Positions 8,440 through 17,312 of a DNA stretch of 64,000 nt are shown here, piece after piece. Source of the DNA: Candidatus Methylopumilus planktonicus (GTDB taxonomy: Bacteria > Pseudomonadota > Gammaproteobacteria > Burkholderiales > Methylophilaceae); contig NZ_CP040984.1 in the NCBI RefSeq assembly GCF_006364715.1, forward strand, positions 682,001 through 746,000, written 5' to 3'. The notes beneath the pieces are model-generated. The model saw only the letters and a program-made list of their open reading frames with translations, did no database searches and had not been told where the DNA came from. A program made the position numbers and the translations under genes. The stretch's first letter is position 1. Each line of letters begins with the position of its first letter.

Positions 8440-8467
8440 ACTTCGTATAATGTATATTATGTAAAAT
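8440..8467. other. dif: dif site: XerC/XerD chromosome dimer resolution site
   Basis: The 28-base element reads ACTTCGTATAA (XerC-type arm), TGTATA (centre) and TTATGTAAAAT (XerD-type arm). Against E. coli dif, the centre is identical, the XerD arm matches 10 of 11 bases and the XerC arm 7 of 11, giving 23 of 28. It lies in the 60-base gap between convergent genes. Every gene from 1 to 8424 is on + and every gene from 8485 to 15912 is on -, as expected where two replication forks meet. Base skew also switches: + strand genes left of the site are richer in G, while even + strand genes to the right (pgi, the glycosyltransferase) are richer in C. XerC/XerD are not in the window. Confidence 0.9.
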
Positions 8468-8484
8468 AAATGATACAGCCTAAA

Positions 8485-9345
8485 CTAAATAGTACTAAAA
8501 AGCGTTTTTAAGTCCTCTGCTCCAATGTCATTAGCAATCTTATTTGCCTCATCTAACTTAGACATACTAAGATCGATATTTAATTTCTTTTTGTAATACT
8601 TACTTTGGGCAAACAAAACTTTAGCAAGATAGTACATTCCCCCATTCTCTCGTGAAAACTTCTCAAATTTCAATAGCGTTCTTTCAGATGAAGCTAGATC
8701 ATTAGCCTCCAAATAATATAAAGCAAGATTAATCCCAGATTCTGCATATTCACCTAACAAACCAGTACGATCGAAAGCCAAATTAGCCTTTAACTCATAC
8801 TCGATAGCTTTCGTATAATTCTTAAGTAATGAATATGAAAAAGCAGCTCGATCAAGATTAGCCGCACGTTCTTCATCATTGGCAGCTGCTGAATAAGCCT
8901 CAAGGAATGTATTTGCAGCTTCATCATACTTACTAAGGAGTAATAAAGTCTCAGCAATTTCAACTAAATAAAGACGCTTAAAAGGTTTATTGGCTTTTAA
9001 ATGTGAATAAGAATTTTTTAAATGTGAAAGGGCATCATCTAATCTTTTAGCTTCTTTTAATGTCATACCCATTAGTAAATCAGCCATAAAATGATCAGTA
9101 TCATTTTTTGATAACTTATCCGCTAGCTTAAAGTTATTTATAGCCTCATCGAAATTTTTAAGCCTTAAATTAACTTTCCCATGACAAAAAGCAGATTTGA
9201 ATTCACCCTTTTTTGTTTTTAAGGCATCTTCATATTGGTTATCACTTAATAGCTCATCACATGATTTGATTGGCTCTTTAGAAAAAGTATTTGTAGAAAA
9301 AAATACGCTCAATAGTATTACTAAAAAATGTTTTTTAATTTTCAT
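8485..9345 (-). CDS. Exported TPR-repeat protein
   Basis: 286 residues. A signal peptide is present (KKHFLVILLSVFFSTNTFS, cleavage near residue 22). The rest is helical with repeated TPR-type units: NLRLKNFDEAINNFKLADKL, LLLLSKYDEAANTFLEAYSAA, SLLKNYTKAIEYELKANLA and others, so it is a probable periplasmic protein-interaction scaffold. No catalytic domain is visible. It begins five bases after ligA ends, so it is probably the last gene of the smc-zipA-ligA transcript, which runs toward dif. Confidence 0.75.
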   Translation of the reverse strand: MKIKKHFLVILLSVFFSTNTFSKEPIKSCDELLSDNQYEDALKTKKGEFKSAFCHGKVNLRLKNFDEAINNFKLADKLSKNDTDHFMADLLMGMTLKEAKRLDDALSHLKNSYSHLKANKPFKRLYLVEIAETLLLLSKYDEAANTFLEAYSAAANDEERAANLDRAAFSYSLLKNYTKAIEYELKANLAFDRTGLLGEYAESGINLALYYLEANDLASSERTLLKFEKFSRENGGMYYLAKVLFAQSKYYKKKLNIDLSMSKLDEANKIANDIGAEDLKTLFSTI

Positions 9346-9350
9346 AGTTT

Positions 9351-11366
9351 TTAAATTATAAGTTTCAAAAGCTCTTCTTGTGAAATAATTTTAACACCAA
9401 GTTCTTGAGCAGTGGCTAGCTTACTTCCAGCATCTGATCCCGCAACAACATAATCAGTTTTTTTAGAAACACTTCCTGCTACCTTTCCCCCGTTCATCTC
9501 AATGATTGATTTAGCATCGTCACGTGACATCGAAGGTAAAGTTCCAGTGAGCACAAAAGTTTTAGTTGCAAATATTCCTGAAGCAGATTTTTTAATATCG
9601 TGTTTAGGCCAATGAACGCCTAACTCTATTAAAGATTTAATAACTTCCCTGTTCTTAGTTTGCATAAAAAAATCACTGATCGATTTTGCAACTGTGGGGC
9701 CAATATCAGGCACAAGCTGTAAGCTTTCTTCCGTTTGTTTCATGATTTCATTTAAATCACCATAGAAGCCAGCAAGATCTTTAGCGGTAGACTCACCTAC
9801 ATTCCGAATACCAAGCGCATAAATAAATCGAGGTAATGACGTTAATTTGCTTTTTTCAATAGCATCTAATAAGTTCTGACCCGATTTTTCTGCCATACGA
9901 TCAAGACTGACTAATTGTTGAAGTTCTAATTTGAAAATATCAGGTAACCCGTGAATCAGGCCTACGGTAACTAATTGTTCAACAGATTTATCTCCTAATC
10001 CTTCGATATCCATAGCCTTTCGAGATGCAAAATGAATAATAGATTGCTTTTGTTGTGCAGGACAAATTAGGCCGCCTGAACAACGAATGATTGCTTCATC
10101 ATCAATTCTGACAAGAGGTGAGCTACATTCTGGACATTCTGTTGGTATTTTAAATTTCGTAATTGTCTTGGGTCTCTTATCAAGTAACACCCTTACAATT
10201 TCAGGAATCACATCCCCTGCTCTTCGAACGCTTACAATATCTCCAATATGAACATCTTTGCGAATCATCTCATCTTCATTATGAAGGGTTGCATTCGTCA
10301 CAGTTACACCACCTACGAAGACTGGTTTCAATCGCGCTACAGGCGTTATAGCCCCTGTTCGACCCACCTGAACATTGATGTCTAAAATTTCAGTCACTGC
10401 TTCTTCAGCCGGAAATTTATGGGCGATAGCCCATCGAGGAGCGCGTGATACAAAACCCAACTCATTTTGATAATTAAAGGAATTAACTTTATATACTACG
10501 CCATCGATGTCATAGGCTAGTGAGTCTCTTAACTTTAATACCTTGTCATAAAAACCTTGCAAGCCTTTTACACCTTTAACACTTGTAGATAAATCAGAAA
10601 TAGGTAAATTAAATTTTTTTAGAAGTTGAATTGTTTCCGTATGAGTTTTTAAATTTAAATTGGGTTCGCTTATACCCAAACCATAAGAAAAAAATGTAAG
10701 TGGTCTTGTTGCTGTTATTCTGGGATCAAGCTGCCTTAAACTTCCTGCAGCCGCATTTCTTGGATTTGCAAATTTTTTTTCGCCTAAAGATTCCTGCTTT
10801 TGATTTAGTAATTCAAAGTCTTTTTTAAGCATCAAAACCTCACCTCTCACTTCTAAAATTTTAGGTGGATTAATATGATTGAGTTTAGTTGGTATTGAAC
10901 GAATAGTTTTTAAATTATGTGTGACATTTTCCCCTGTGTAGCCATCACCCCGTGTCGCACCCTGAACAAAAATACCATCTTCATAAGTGAGTGTGATTGC
11001 AAGTCCGTCAAATTTCGGCTCAACTGCATATTCCAATTCATCAATACCAATATCATCTTTAATGCGCTTATCAAAAGCCATAAGCTCAGCCTCTTCGAAA
11101 GCGTTATTTAGAGATAACATAGCTTGACGATGAATAACACTCTCAAAAGCATCTAGTGCCTTACCCCCTACCCTTTGGGAAGGTGAATCAGATCGAATTA
11201 GCTCTGGATTTGCATTCTCTAAATCAACAAGTGACCTAAAGATTGTGTCGTATTCAAAATCTGAAATAGAAGGATTGTCTAAAACATAATATTGATAATC
11301 GAATGCGCTTATCTTTTCGATTAGCTCTTGAATTTTATTCTTAATATTTTCTTTATCAGGCTTCAT
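9351..11366 (-). CDS. ligA: NAD-dependent DNA ligase
   Basis: Seals nicks in replication and repair using NAD+. It has 671 residues, the standard length. The adenylated lysine is K118 in VEPKFDGLAI. The OB-fold follows, then a four-cysteine zinc finger (CPECSSPL and CSGGLICP), helix-hairpin-helix repeats, and a C-terminal BRCT domain (FVLTGTLPSMSRDDAKSIIE). It is one base after zipA, an order also seen in E. coli (zipA-ligA). Confidence 0.98.
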   Translation of the reverse strand: MKPDKENIKNKIQELIEKISAFDYQYYVLDNPSISDFEYDTIFRSLVDLENANPELIRSDSPSQRVGGKALDAFESVIHRQAMLSLNNAFEEAELMAFDKRIKDDIGIDELEYAVEPKFDGLAITLTYEDGIFVQGATRGDGYTGENVTHNLKTIRSIPTKLNHINPPKILEVRGEVLMLKKDFELLNQKQESLGEKKFANPRNAAAGSLRQLDPRITATRPLTFFSYGLGISEPNLNLKTHTETIQLLKKFNLPISDLSTSVKGVKGLQGFYDKVLKLRDSLAYDIDGVVYKVNSFNYQNELGFVSRAPRWAIAHKFPAEEAVTEILDINVQVGRTGAITPVARLKPVFVGGVTVTNATLHNEDEMIRKDVHIGDIVSVRRAGDVIPEIVRVLLDKRPKTITKFKIPTECPECSSPLVRIDDEAIIRCSGGLICPAQQKQSIIHFASRKAMDIEGLGDKSVEQLVTVGLIHGLPDIFKLELQQLVSLDRMAEKSGQNLLDAIEKSKLTSLPRFIYALGIRNVGESTAKDLAGFYGDLNEIMKQTEESLQLVPDIGPTVAKSISDFFMQTKNREVIKSLIELGVHWPKHDIKKSASGIFATKTFVLTGTLPSMSRDDAKSIIEMNGGKVAGSVSKKTDYVVAGSDAGSKLATAQELGVKIISQEELLKLII
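11166..11173 (-). other. KOPS-like octamer GGGTAGGG oriented toward dif
   Basis: On the - strand the octamer fits GGGNAGGG and points toward dif at 8440, mirroring the + strand copy at 4342-4349. It lies within ligA. I did not count all occurrences in the window exhaustively. Confidence 0.3.
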
Positions 11367-12389
11367 TTAAGAAAATAGTCTTCGTGCGCATGAGCTTCCA
11401 GGTATTATATTTTTAGCTACCATTTGATTTTCAATTTTTTCAACCTGATATCTAATGCGCTCAATATGGTTAACATTTAATTCTTTTTTATTGGAATCAA
11501 CAAGCATACATTCAAGTTCTTTTTGAAAATTAGTAATCGACTCCAACATTGCGTCAAACGATTCTTTACAACTCAAGGTAAGTGGCAAATCCATTTGAAA
11601 AAGAATGCCTTGAATATACGGATCAAGATTAAAACTTAAGGGCTGTTGATTTAAAGAAGTTACCCGAAATAAAGGGTGCTTATCACGACCCTTGAATTCA
11701 TGATAGCCATCTTTGTTTACTTTAAAACCATCTATTTTTAATGTTTCAATAAGCTTTTCATTGTCGAACATGCCATTATTTTTAGGGATTAGAGTTAAAG
11801 TCATCATGTGGTCGACAAGAGCGCAAAATTGATTAAGTTCTTTTGCATCTTCTTCTATATTCGAATGGGAAAGCCAAATTAGGCTTCCATCTAAATCATT
11901 CTTAGTTTTCTCTGAGAGCATTCGAAATGTCTGAGTGTGTGCTTGTGAAATTGGGCCTTGGCGATCTACCAACTGAATAGCTATAAGTATTTGATCGAAT
12001 GAAGCTGAGCCAGTTAAGTCCTCTGTAGACTGCCATTCATCTTCATTTCTACGAATGAAACAATACGCATGAGGAAGTTCAATAAAGTCTCTTAGGTTTA
12101 ATTTAGAAGTGGCATGGGTTGCTTTGTTAAGCCTTATAAAGGCAATAGCATCAATATCACGATAGATATTTTTTGGTAAGTTCGAAAGTAAATATTTTTC
12201 TGAGATGCTTAGATCTTGATCATAAGGATTTTTTTCTTCCGGGCTTAAACCATTTTCATCTTTATATAAAAAAGATTTTTCAGCATGGTTTTGTTTTCGG
12301 TACTGGACAAGACGGATCCAGTTAAAAATGATCATAATAAGTATAATTATTACTGCGAGAATCGTCAGGGCAAACTGAATGTCAGACAT
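11367..12389 (-). CDS. zipA: Cell division protein ZipA
   Basis: Membrane anchor for FtsZ rings. An N-terminal membrane helix (about residues 5-24, FALTILAVIIILIMIIFNWI) is followed by a basic, polar linker (about 30-80). The C-terminal ZipA FtsZ-binding domain has the segments DGYHEFKG, FRVTSLNQQPLSFNLD and GILFQMDLPL. It has 340 residues, within the family range. It lies between smc and ligA; 22 bases separate it from smc. Sequence conservation of ZipA is weak in general, so the neighbourhood adds weight. Confidence 0.85.
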   Translation of the reverse strand: MSDIQFALTILAVIIILIMIIFNWIRLVQYRKQNHAEKSFLYKDENGLSPEEKNPYDQDLSISEKYLLSNLPKNIYRDIDAIAFIRLNKATHATSKLNLRDFIELPHAYCFIRRNEDEWQSTEDLTGSASFDQILIAIQLVDRQGPISQAHTQTFRMLSEKTKNDLDGSLIWLSHSNIEEDAKELNQFCALVDHMMTLTLIPKNNGMFDNEKLIETLKIDGFKVNKDGYHEFKGRDKHPLFRVTSLNQQPLSFNLDPYIQGILFQMDLPLTLSCKESFDAMLESITNFQKELECMLVDSNKKELNVNHIERIRYQVEKIENQMVAKNIIPGSSCARRLFS

Positions 12390-12411
12390 ACTTGTAATAA
12401 GTCCTGTTAAC

Positions 12412-15400
12412 TTAATTTGCTAACTCCATCTTCTCTACTTCCTCTAATGACACCTCAACAATTCTTGATACACCAGATTCTTGCATCGTGACACCTATAA
12501 GTTGCTGAGCCATTTCCATAGCGATTTTATTATGTGATACATAAAGAAATTGTGTATTTTTGGACATCTCAGTAACCATATTTGTGAAACGAAGTGTATT
12601 GCTATCATCAAGGGGTGCATCGACTTCGTCCATGAGACAGAATGGTGCTGGATTTAACTTGAATAGAGCAAATACAAGCGCTGTAGCAGTTAATGCTTTT
12701 TCTCCACCGGATAATTGACTGATGGTTGTATTCTTTTTGCCTGGGGGCTGAGCTGTAACTTGAATGCCCGTATCTAAAATCTCTTCACCTAAAAGCTCTA
12801 GCTTTGCTTGGCCACCATTAAATAGCACTTTAAAAAACTCTGTAAAGTTCTTATTCACTTCATTAAAAGTAGCAATTAATCGATCTCGTGTCTCTTTATC
12901 AATACGCCTTATAGCGTCCTCTAAAGTATTACTCGCAGAAGTTAAATCTTCAACCTGGCTATCAAGATAGCCTTTCCTTTCCTTTTCTGAGGTAAGTTCA
13001 TGAATAGCAGCTAGATTGACAGGGCCTAATAAATTAATTTCTTCTTGAAGTTTGTTGCACAGCTCTTGCACTTCTTTAACGGTTGTTTTGTCTGTAATTG
13101 ATTCTGAAAGAACCACCTCATCTAATTGTGACTCATTGATCTCATTTTGAAATTGTTCAAATAATAATTTTGATTCCTGCTCATTTAAACGAGATTGCTC
13201 GAGTTTATCTCGGATTGGGTGAACCGCTTGCTCAGTTTGCAATCGCTTTTGTTCGCTTTCACGTAAATCTGTTTCTTTTTGTGCAAGATTGTCACGCGAT
13301 GCTATAAGGACTTTTTCTCGTTCGTCTTTAACTGTAAGTTTTTCTCTTAAAGAAGTTTGCAGCGCATCGACATGCTCAGTATTGATTGAAGCCTTAGCGA
13401 TATCTTTTTTATTATTAAGAGCATTATTATCTTCAGACAATAGACTTAACCTGGTATTTAATTCGCTAACTTTGTTATCAATAATTTTTAAATTAAAATG
13501 GCTTTCTTGAAGTTGAATTTCTGCCTCATTGACTTGCTTTCTAGCGCTTTCGTATTCGAATTCATGGCGTTTTTTAATTTCTTCAGTGGCTGTTTTTTGC
13601 TCTAAAAATCTATGTAAATCACCCTCTAAATTTTGGATGAGACTAGACTTAGATGTTTTATCAACCTCAATTTGGGTCAGCTTTACCATTAGCTCATTTT
13701 GCTCATGAGAAATATTGCTATGCTTTTCATTAGCGTAAGCTATGCTTTGCTGAATTTTTTCTACTTCTATCTCTGTTTGATGAAGCTCATTTAAAGAGTC
13801 CTTTAATTCTTCACTGAAAGAGTCTGCTTGCTCTTCATAATCATTTAATTGAAGCTCAGCTTCATTAAGTTTATTTAATACATCTTTATAATTTTTTTCT
13901 ATGGATGGAAATTTTTCTTGCAGTGCTTTGAGTCTTTCTTGGCGAACAAGAATACCGTTGAGAGATGCATCTTTGCCATAAAAGGAAACGCTATTTTTAG
14001 TAAAAATATCACCTTGTTGATTCACTAAGAATTCACCCTGCTCCAAATCACCAATGAAATTTTTGTAGCTTTCGCCCTTTGGAATAAGGTAGCAATCAGA
14101 TAACCATTCTGATAAGAGATTCATAAGTAGTGGATCACTAATTTCAATAGCATCTAAAGCGGAATTTAATTTGTTATTTTTTGGCTTATAGGCATGAGAC
14201 GCGTTTAAATTAGCAAGTACCATAGACGCAGGGGGCCTATGAGCTATTGATTCATATTGAGCTAAGATTGCATTAAGTTTTCCACCAAGCGCTGATTCAA
14301 TAGCTGTTACCCAGTCTGTTTTGATTTTTAGCTTTTCCCAAAGACGATTTGAAGTGTTTATATTGTGCTGAGAAGTCCAGCTTTTAAGGCTTTCATTTCC
14401 TTGGGTATCGTCTTGAATTTGAGCAAGTGTTTTAATTTCACCCTCAATCTGACTTAATTCTTTTTGTATTTCTATGTGATGCTGTCTGAAAGTATCAATT
14501 TCTTCTTCAAGGTCGGATGAGAGTGATTTATTTTCACTTATCTTTTCTTCAATTTTTTCCACATCTGATCGCTTATCAGAAAGATCTGCGTCTTTCTCTT
14601 CGAGAAGAGATTTACCAGACAAATCAATATTGTTGATCTCATTACTTAAAAATGAAATACGTGCATTTGTTTCTTCTTCAGTTTTGTGAATGAAGTCTAT
14701 TGTCGCTTTTTCAAGATTGATTTTTTCTTGTGTTGACTGAAATTGGTTTGCAGATAGGTTAAATTGTTCTGATGACGAAAGGTATTGCGCTTCTACTGAC
14801 TGAATAGATGACTTAAGTGTATTAAAGCTCTCTTCTTTGGTCTTAAAGAGCTCGCTTATGGCTGTTTTCTCAATCAATGCCCCTTCAATTTCTTTTGTAA
14901 ATTTAAGCTGGTCTTCTGCGTTCTTAGTCAGATTAGCTTCAATTTCAACTAATTCTTTTTTGCTGCGCTCTAAAAGCTCATTTTGATTTCTAATGTTATT
15001 TTCAATATTGGAAACTTCAGAATTGATTTCGTAAAAGCTTGCTTGGTTCTTATTGATTTCATCAGAAGCATTAATGTGAGCTTGTCTTAAATTTTCTACT
15101 TCAGCTTCTATTTTTCTTAAGGCTGCAGTTTGTTGCTCTAATTCATTCACGAGCTTCTCAACTTGGGACTGATGTTTTTTCCAAACAATACTAGCATCAC
15201 GTTTTTTTAATACCCAAACTTGCGCTTGATGAAATTTATGACTCTCAGTGAGTTCGTTATACTTTGTTGCAATCACTGCCTGAGATTCAAGCTTCGCAAT
15301 CTGCTGAATAATTTCGTTTACAACATCTTGGATACGACTTAAATTTTCTCGCGTGTCTCTGAGTCTAAATTCTGTTTCACGGCGACGCTCTTTGTATTTG

Positions 15401-15912
15401 CTAACGCCAGCAGCCTCCTCAAGATAATTTCTTAGTTCCTCAGGTTTAGCTTCAATAATTTGTGAGATAGTATTTTGACCGATGATGGCATACCCTCTTC
15501 CACCTAAGCCTGTCCCTAAGAAAAGATCAGCAATGTCTTTACGCCTAACTGCTAAATTATTGATGTAATAAGTAGAGCCCTTTTCTCTTTCGATAACTCG
15601 CTTTACTGATATTTCTGCATACTGCGACCATTCTGTTGGCGCTTTTCCTAATGAGTTGTCAAAAATTAGTTCGACGCTTGCACGAGAAATCGGTTTACGG
15701 TTTTCTGATCCGTTAAAAATAACCGAATCCATATTTTCACTTCGCATTTCTTTTGCTGAAGATTCACCAAGCACCCATTTGACGGATTCCATGATGTTGG
15801 ATTTTCCACAACCATTAGGGCCAACAATACCAACTCTTTGACCTTGAAGTTGAATGGTGGTGGGATCTACGAAAGATTTAAAACCAGCTAATTTAAGTTG
15901 TATAAGTCGCAC
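12412..15912 (-). CDS. smc: Chromosome segregation protein SMC
   Basis: 1166-residue condensin ATPase that compacts and organises the chromosome. The N-terminal Walker A motif GPNGCGKSN is at about 31-39. Two long coiled-coil arms flank a central hinge (about 510-650). The C-terminal half-ATPase has the ABC signature QLSGGEKALTATAL and the Walker B CLMDEVDAPLDDSN. The FKSF motif near residue 11 is typical. It heads the leftward operon smc-zipA-ligA-TPR. No scpA or scpB is in the window. Confidence 0.97.
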   Translation of the reverse strand: MRLIQLKLAGFKSFVDPTTIQLQGQRVGIVGPNGCGKSNIMESVKWVLGESSAKEMRSENMDSVIFNGSENRKPISRASVELIFDNSLGKAPTEWSQYAEISVKRVIEREKGSTYYINNLAVRRKDIADLFLGTGLGGRGYAIIGQNTISQIIEAKPEELRNYLEEAAGVSKYKERRRETEFRLRDTRENLSRIQDVVNEIIQQIAKLESQAVIATKYNELTESHKFHQAQVWVLKKRDASIVWKKHQSQVEKLVNELEQQTAALRKIEAEVENLRQAHINASDEINKNQASFYEINSEVSNIENNIRNQNELLERSKKELVEIEANLTKNAEDQLKFTKEIEGALIEKTAISELFKTKEESFNTLKSSIQSVEAQYLSSSEQFNLSANQFQSTQEKINLEKATIDFIHKTEEETNARISFLSNEINNIDLSGKSLLEEKDADLSDKRSDVEKIEEKISENKSLSSDLEEEIDTFRQHHIEIQKELSQIEGEIKTLAQIQDDTQGNESLKSWTSQHNINTSNRLWEKLKIKTDWVTAIESALGGKLNAILAQYESIAHRPPASMVLANLNASHAYKPKNNKLNSALDAIEISDPLLMNLLSEWLSDCYLIPKGESYKNFIGDLEQGEFLVNQQGDIFTKNSVSFYGKDASLNGILVRQERLKALQEKFPSIEKNYKDVLNKLNEAELQLNDYEEQADSFSEELKDSLNELHQTEIEVEKIQQSIAYANEKHSNISHEQNELMVKLTQIEVDKTSKSSLIQNLEGDLHRFLEQKTATEEIKKRHEFEYESARKQVNEAEIQLQESHFNLKIIDNKVSELNTRLSLLSEDNNALNNKKDIAKASINTEHVDALQTSLREKLTVKDEREKVLIASRDNLAQKETDLRESEQKRLQTEQAVHPIRDKLEQSRLNEQESKLLFEQFQNEINESQLDEVVLSESITDKTTVKEVQELCNKLQEEINLLGPVNLAAIHELTSEKERKGYLDSQVEDLTSASNTLEDAIRRIDKETRDRLIATFNEVNKNFTEFFKVLFNGGQAKLELLGEEILDTGIQVTAQPPGKKNTTISQLSGGEKALTATALVFALFKLNPAPFCLMDEVDAPLDDSNTLRFTNMVTEMSKNTQFLYVSHNKIAMEMAQQLIGVTMQESGVSRIVEVSLEEVEKMELAN

Positions 15913-15990
15913 AATATTCTTTTGTTGAAGTGAAGATGGTGTTATGTATTACCAGTATAATAACTTTTTTTTACTATCTTATTTTAATCT

Positions 15991-16437
15991 ATGAACGCAC
16001 TTTCTTTGGGAAAAAAACCAAGCGCAAAACCTACTAAAAAGCTTGAAACTTTCACTAATCCATGCACTTCTCGGGACTTCCATATTCATATGCAAATCCC
16101 TGAATTTACCTGTTTATGCCCTAAGACGGGGCAGCCAGACTTTGCGACTTTATATCTTGATTACATTCCCAATAAAAAATGTGTAGAGCTTAAAAGTCTT
16201 AAGCTTTATATCTGGTCTTTTAGGGATGAAGGCTGTTTCCATGAGGCTGTCACTAATCGAATTTTAGATGATTTAGTTAAGGCAACAGAACCACGATTTA
16301 TGCGGCTTCGTGCCGAATTCTTTGTACGTGGCGGCGTTTTTACTAACGTGGTCGTCGAGCATAAGAAAAAGGGTTGGAAGCCAGAGCCTACAATTGATCT
16401 AACGCAATTTTCAAAACAATCAAACACCCGATCTTAA
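15991..16437 (+). CDS. queF: NADPH-dependent preQ0 reductase QueF
   Basis: Reduces 7-cyano-7-deazaguanine (preQ0) to preQ1, the base inserted into tRNA on the way to queuosine. It is a unimodular QueF of 148 residues in the tunnelling fold. The catalytic cysteine is in FTCLCPKTGQPDFA, followed by the NADPH-binding ELKSLKLY and the FRDEGCFHE motif. It is transcribed divergently from smc across a 78-base gap. Other queuosine genes are at 26997 (queG) and 37837 (queD). Confidence 0.95.
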   Translation: MNALSLGKKPSAKPTKKLETFTNPCTSRDFHIHMQIPEFTCLCPKTGQPDFATLYLDYIPNKKCVELKSLKLYIWSFRDEGCFHEAVTNRILDDLVKATEPRFMRLRAEFFVRGGVFTNVVVEHKKKGWKPEPTIDLTQFSKQSNTRS

Positions 16438-16442
16438 AAGGA

Positions 16443-16471
16443 TTGACTCGCCTATCAGTAGAACTTAAGAT
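16443..16471 (+). promoter_or_regulatory. Sigma70 promoter for the tRNA-Ala/tRNA-Glu pair
   Basis: TTGACT at 16443-16448 and TAAGAT at 16466-16471 are 17 bases apart and end 22 bases before tRNA-Ala. The sequence right after the -10 (GGGCGCC) is GC-rich, like the discriminator of stringently controlled stable RNA promoters. Strong match by eye; regulation is inferred from the discriminator. Confidence 0.7.
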
Positions 16472-16493
16472 GGGCGCCTTCGATCAAATACCT

Positions 16494-16569
<76 letters not shown>

Positions 16570-16622
16570 AATACCTTATATCAAACGCTGTTCTATAGTA
16601 GAATAGCTCCTTCTTTTCTTAG

Positions 16623-16698
16623 GTCCCCATCGTCTAGAGGCCTAGGACACCTCCCTTTCACGGAGGGAACAGGGGTTCGACTCCCCTTGGGGACGCCA
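16623..16698 (+). tRNA. tRNA-Glu (anticodon TTC)
   Basis: 76 bases including encoded CCA. The anticodon stem CCTCC/GGAGG surrounds CTTTCAC with anticodon TTC. The acceptor stem GTCCCCA/TGGGGAC and the T arm AGGGGTTCGACTCCCCT are intact. Probably co-transcribed with tRNA-Ala. Confidence 0.97.
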
Positions 16699-16704
16699 AT
16701 TACC

Positions 16705-16733
16705 AAGCTAGCTCTGCAATTCAGAGATAGCTT
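16705..16733 (+). terminator. Hairpin after the tRNA pair (possible terminator)
   Basis: AAGCTA-g-CTCTG pairs with CAGAG-a-TAGCTT around the loop CAATT, an 11-bp stem with one mismatch, beginning six bases after tRNA-Glu. No T run directly follows, so it may act as a processing or 3'-end structure. It overlaps the -35 of the candidate ppa promoter. Confidence 0.45.
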
Positions 16734-16748
16734 CAAACATGCTAGAAT
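16720..16748 (+). promoter_or_regulatory. Candidate promoter for ppa
   Basis: TTCAGA at 16720-16725 and TAGAAT at 16743-16748 are 17 bases apart, with TGC in front of the -10 (extended -10 pattern). They end 30 bases before the ppa ATG. By-eye match. Confidence 0.5.
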
Positions 16749-16778
16749 CACTTTTTTTAAAATTTCCAATAAAAACTT

Positions 16779-17309
16779 ATGAGCTTAGATAACGTCCTTC
16801 CTGGTAAAGATATTCCAACACATTTCAACGTCATTATTGAAATTCCTATGAATGCTGATCCAATCAAATATGAAGTGGATAAAGAGTCAGGTGCTATCTT
16901 TGTAGATCGATTTATGGGCACTGCTATGCACTACCCTACTAACTATGGCTATGTACCAAAAACAATTTCGGGCGATGGTGATCCTGTTGATGTGCTTGTC
17001 GTTACTCCATTCCCTTTAATTCCAGGTGTGGTTGTAAGTTGTCGCGCTGTTGGCATATTAGAAATGGAAGATGAGCAGGGCCAAGACGCAAAAGTTTTAG
17101 CAGTTCCTGAAGATAGAATTCTTTCAATCTATTCGCGCTGGCAAAAACCGGAAGATATGAATCCTTTACGCCTTAATCAAATTCAACATTTTTTCGAGCA
17201 CTATAAAGATTTGGAAAAAGGTAAATGGGTTAAAGTTAAAGGCTGGAAAGGTCCTCAAGATGCGCACAAAGAAATTCTCGAGGGTATTGAAAGATACAAA
17301 AAAAGTTAG
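16779..17309 (+). CDS. ppa: Inorganic pyrophosphatase
   Basis: Family I soluble pyrophosphatase (176 residues) that hydrolyses PPi and pulls biosynthetic reactions forward. The active-site acidic residues are in the signature DGDPVDVLV. KYEVDKESG, DRFMGTAMHYPTNYGY and KVLAVPEDR are also typical. No membrane segments, so it is not the proton-pumping type. It has its own likely promoter after the tRNA pair and meets a leftward gene three bases past its stop. Confidence 0.97.
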   Translation: MSLDNVLPGKDIPTHFNVIIEIPMNADPIKYEVDKESGAIFVDRFMGTAMHYPTNYGYVPKTISGDGDPVDVLVVTPFPLIPGVVVSCRAVGILEMEDEQGQDAKVLAVPEDRILSIYSRWQKPEDMNPLRLNQIQHFFEHYKDLEKGKWVKVKGWKGPQDAHKEILEGIERYKKS

Positions 17310-17312
17310 CTG

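Noticed and set aside
8431..8476. A complete loxP site
   Set aside because: Only one arm and part of the spacer match; the other arm matches about 7 of 13 bases, while the whole element fits dif much better.
15913..15990. A preQ1 riboswitch ahead of queF
   Set aside because: The 78-base gap shows no compact preQ1-type stem and C-rich loop pattern; it is probably just divergent promoters for smc and queF.
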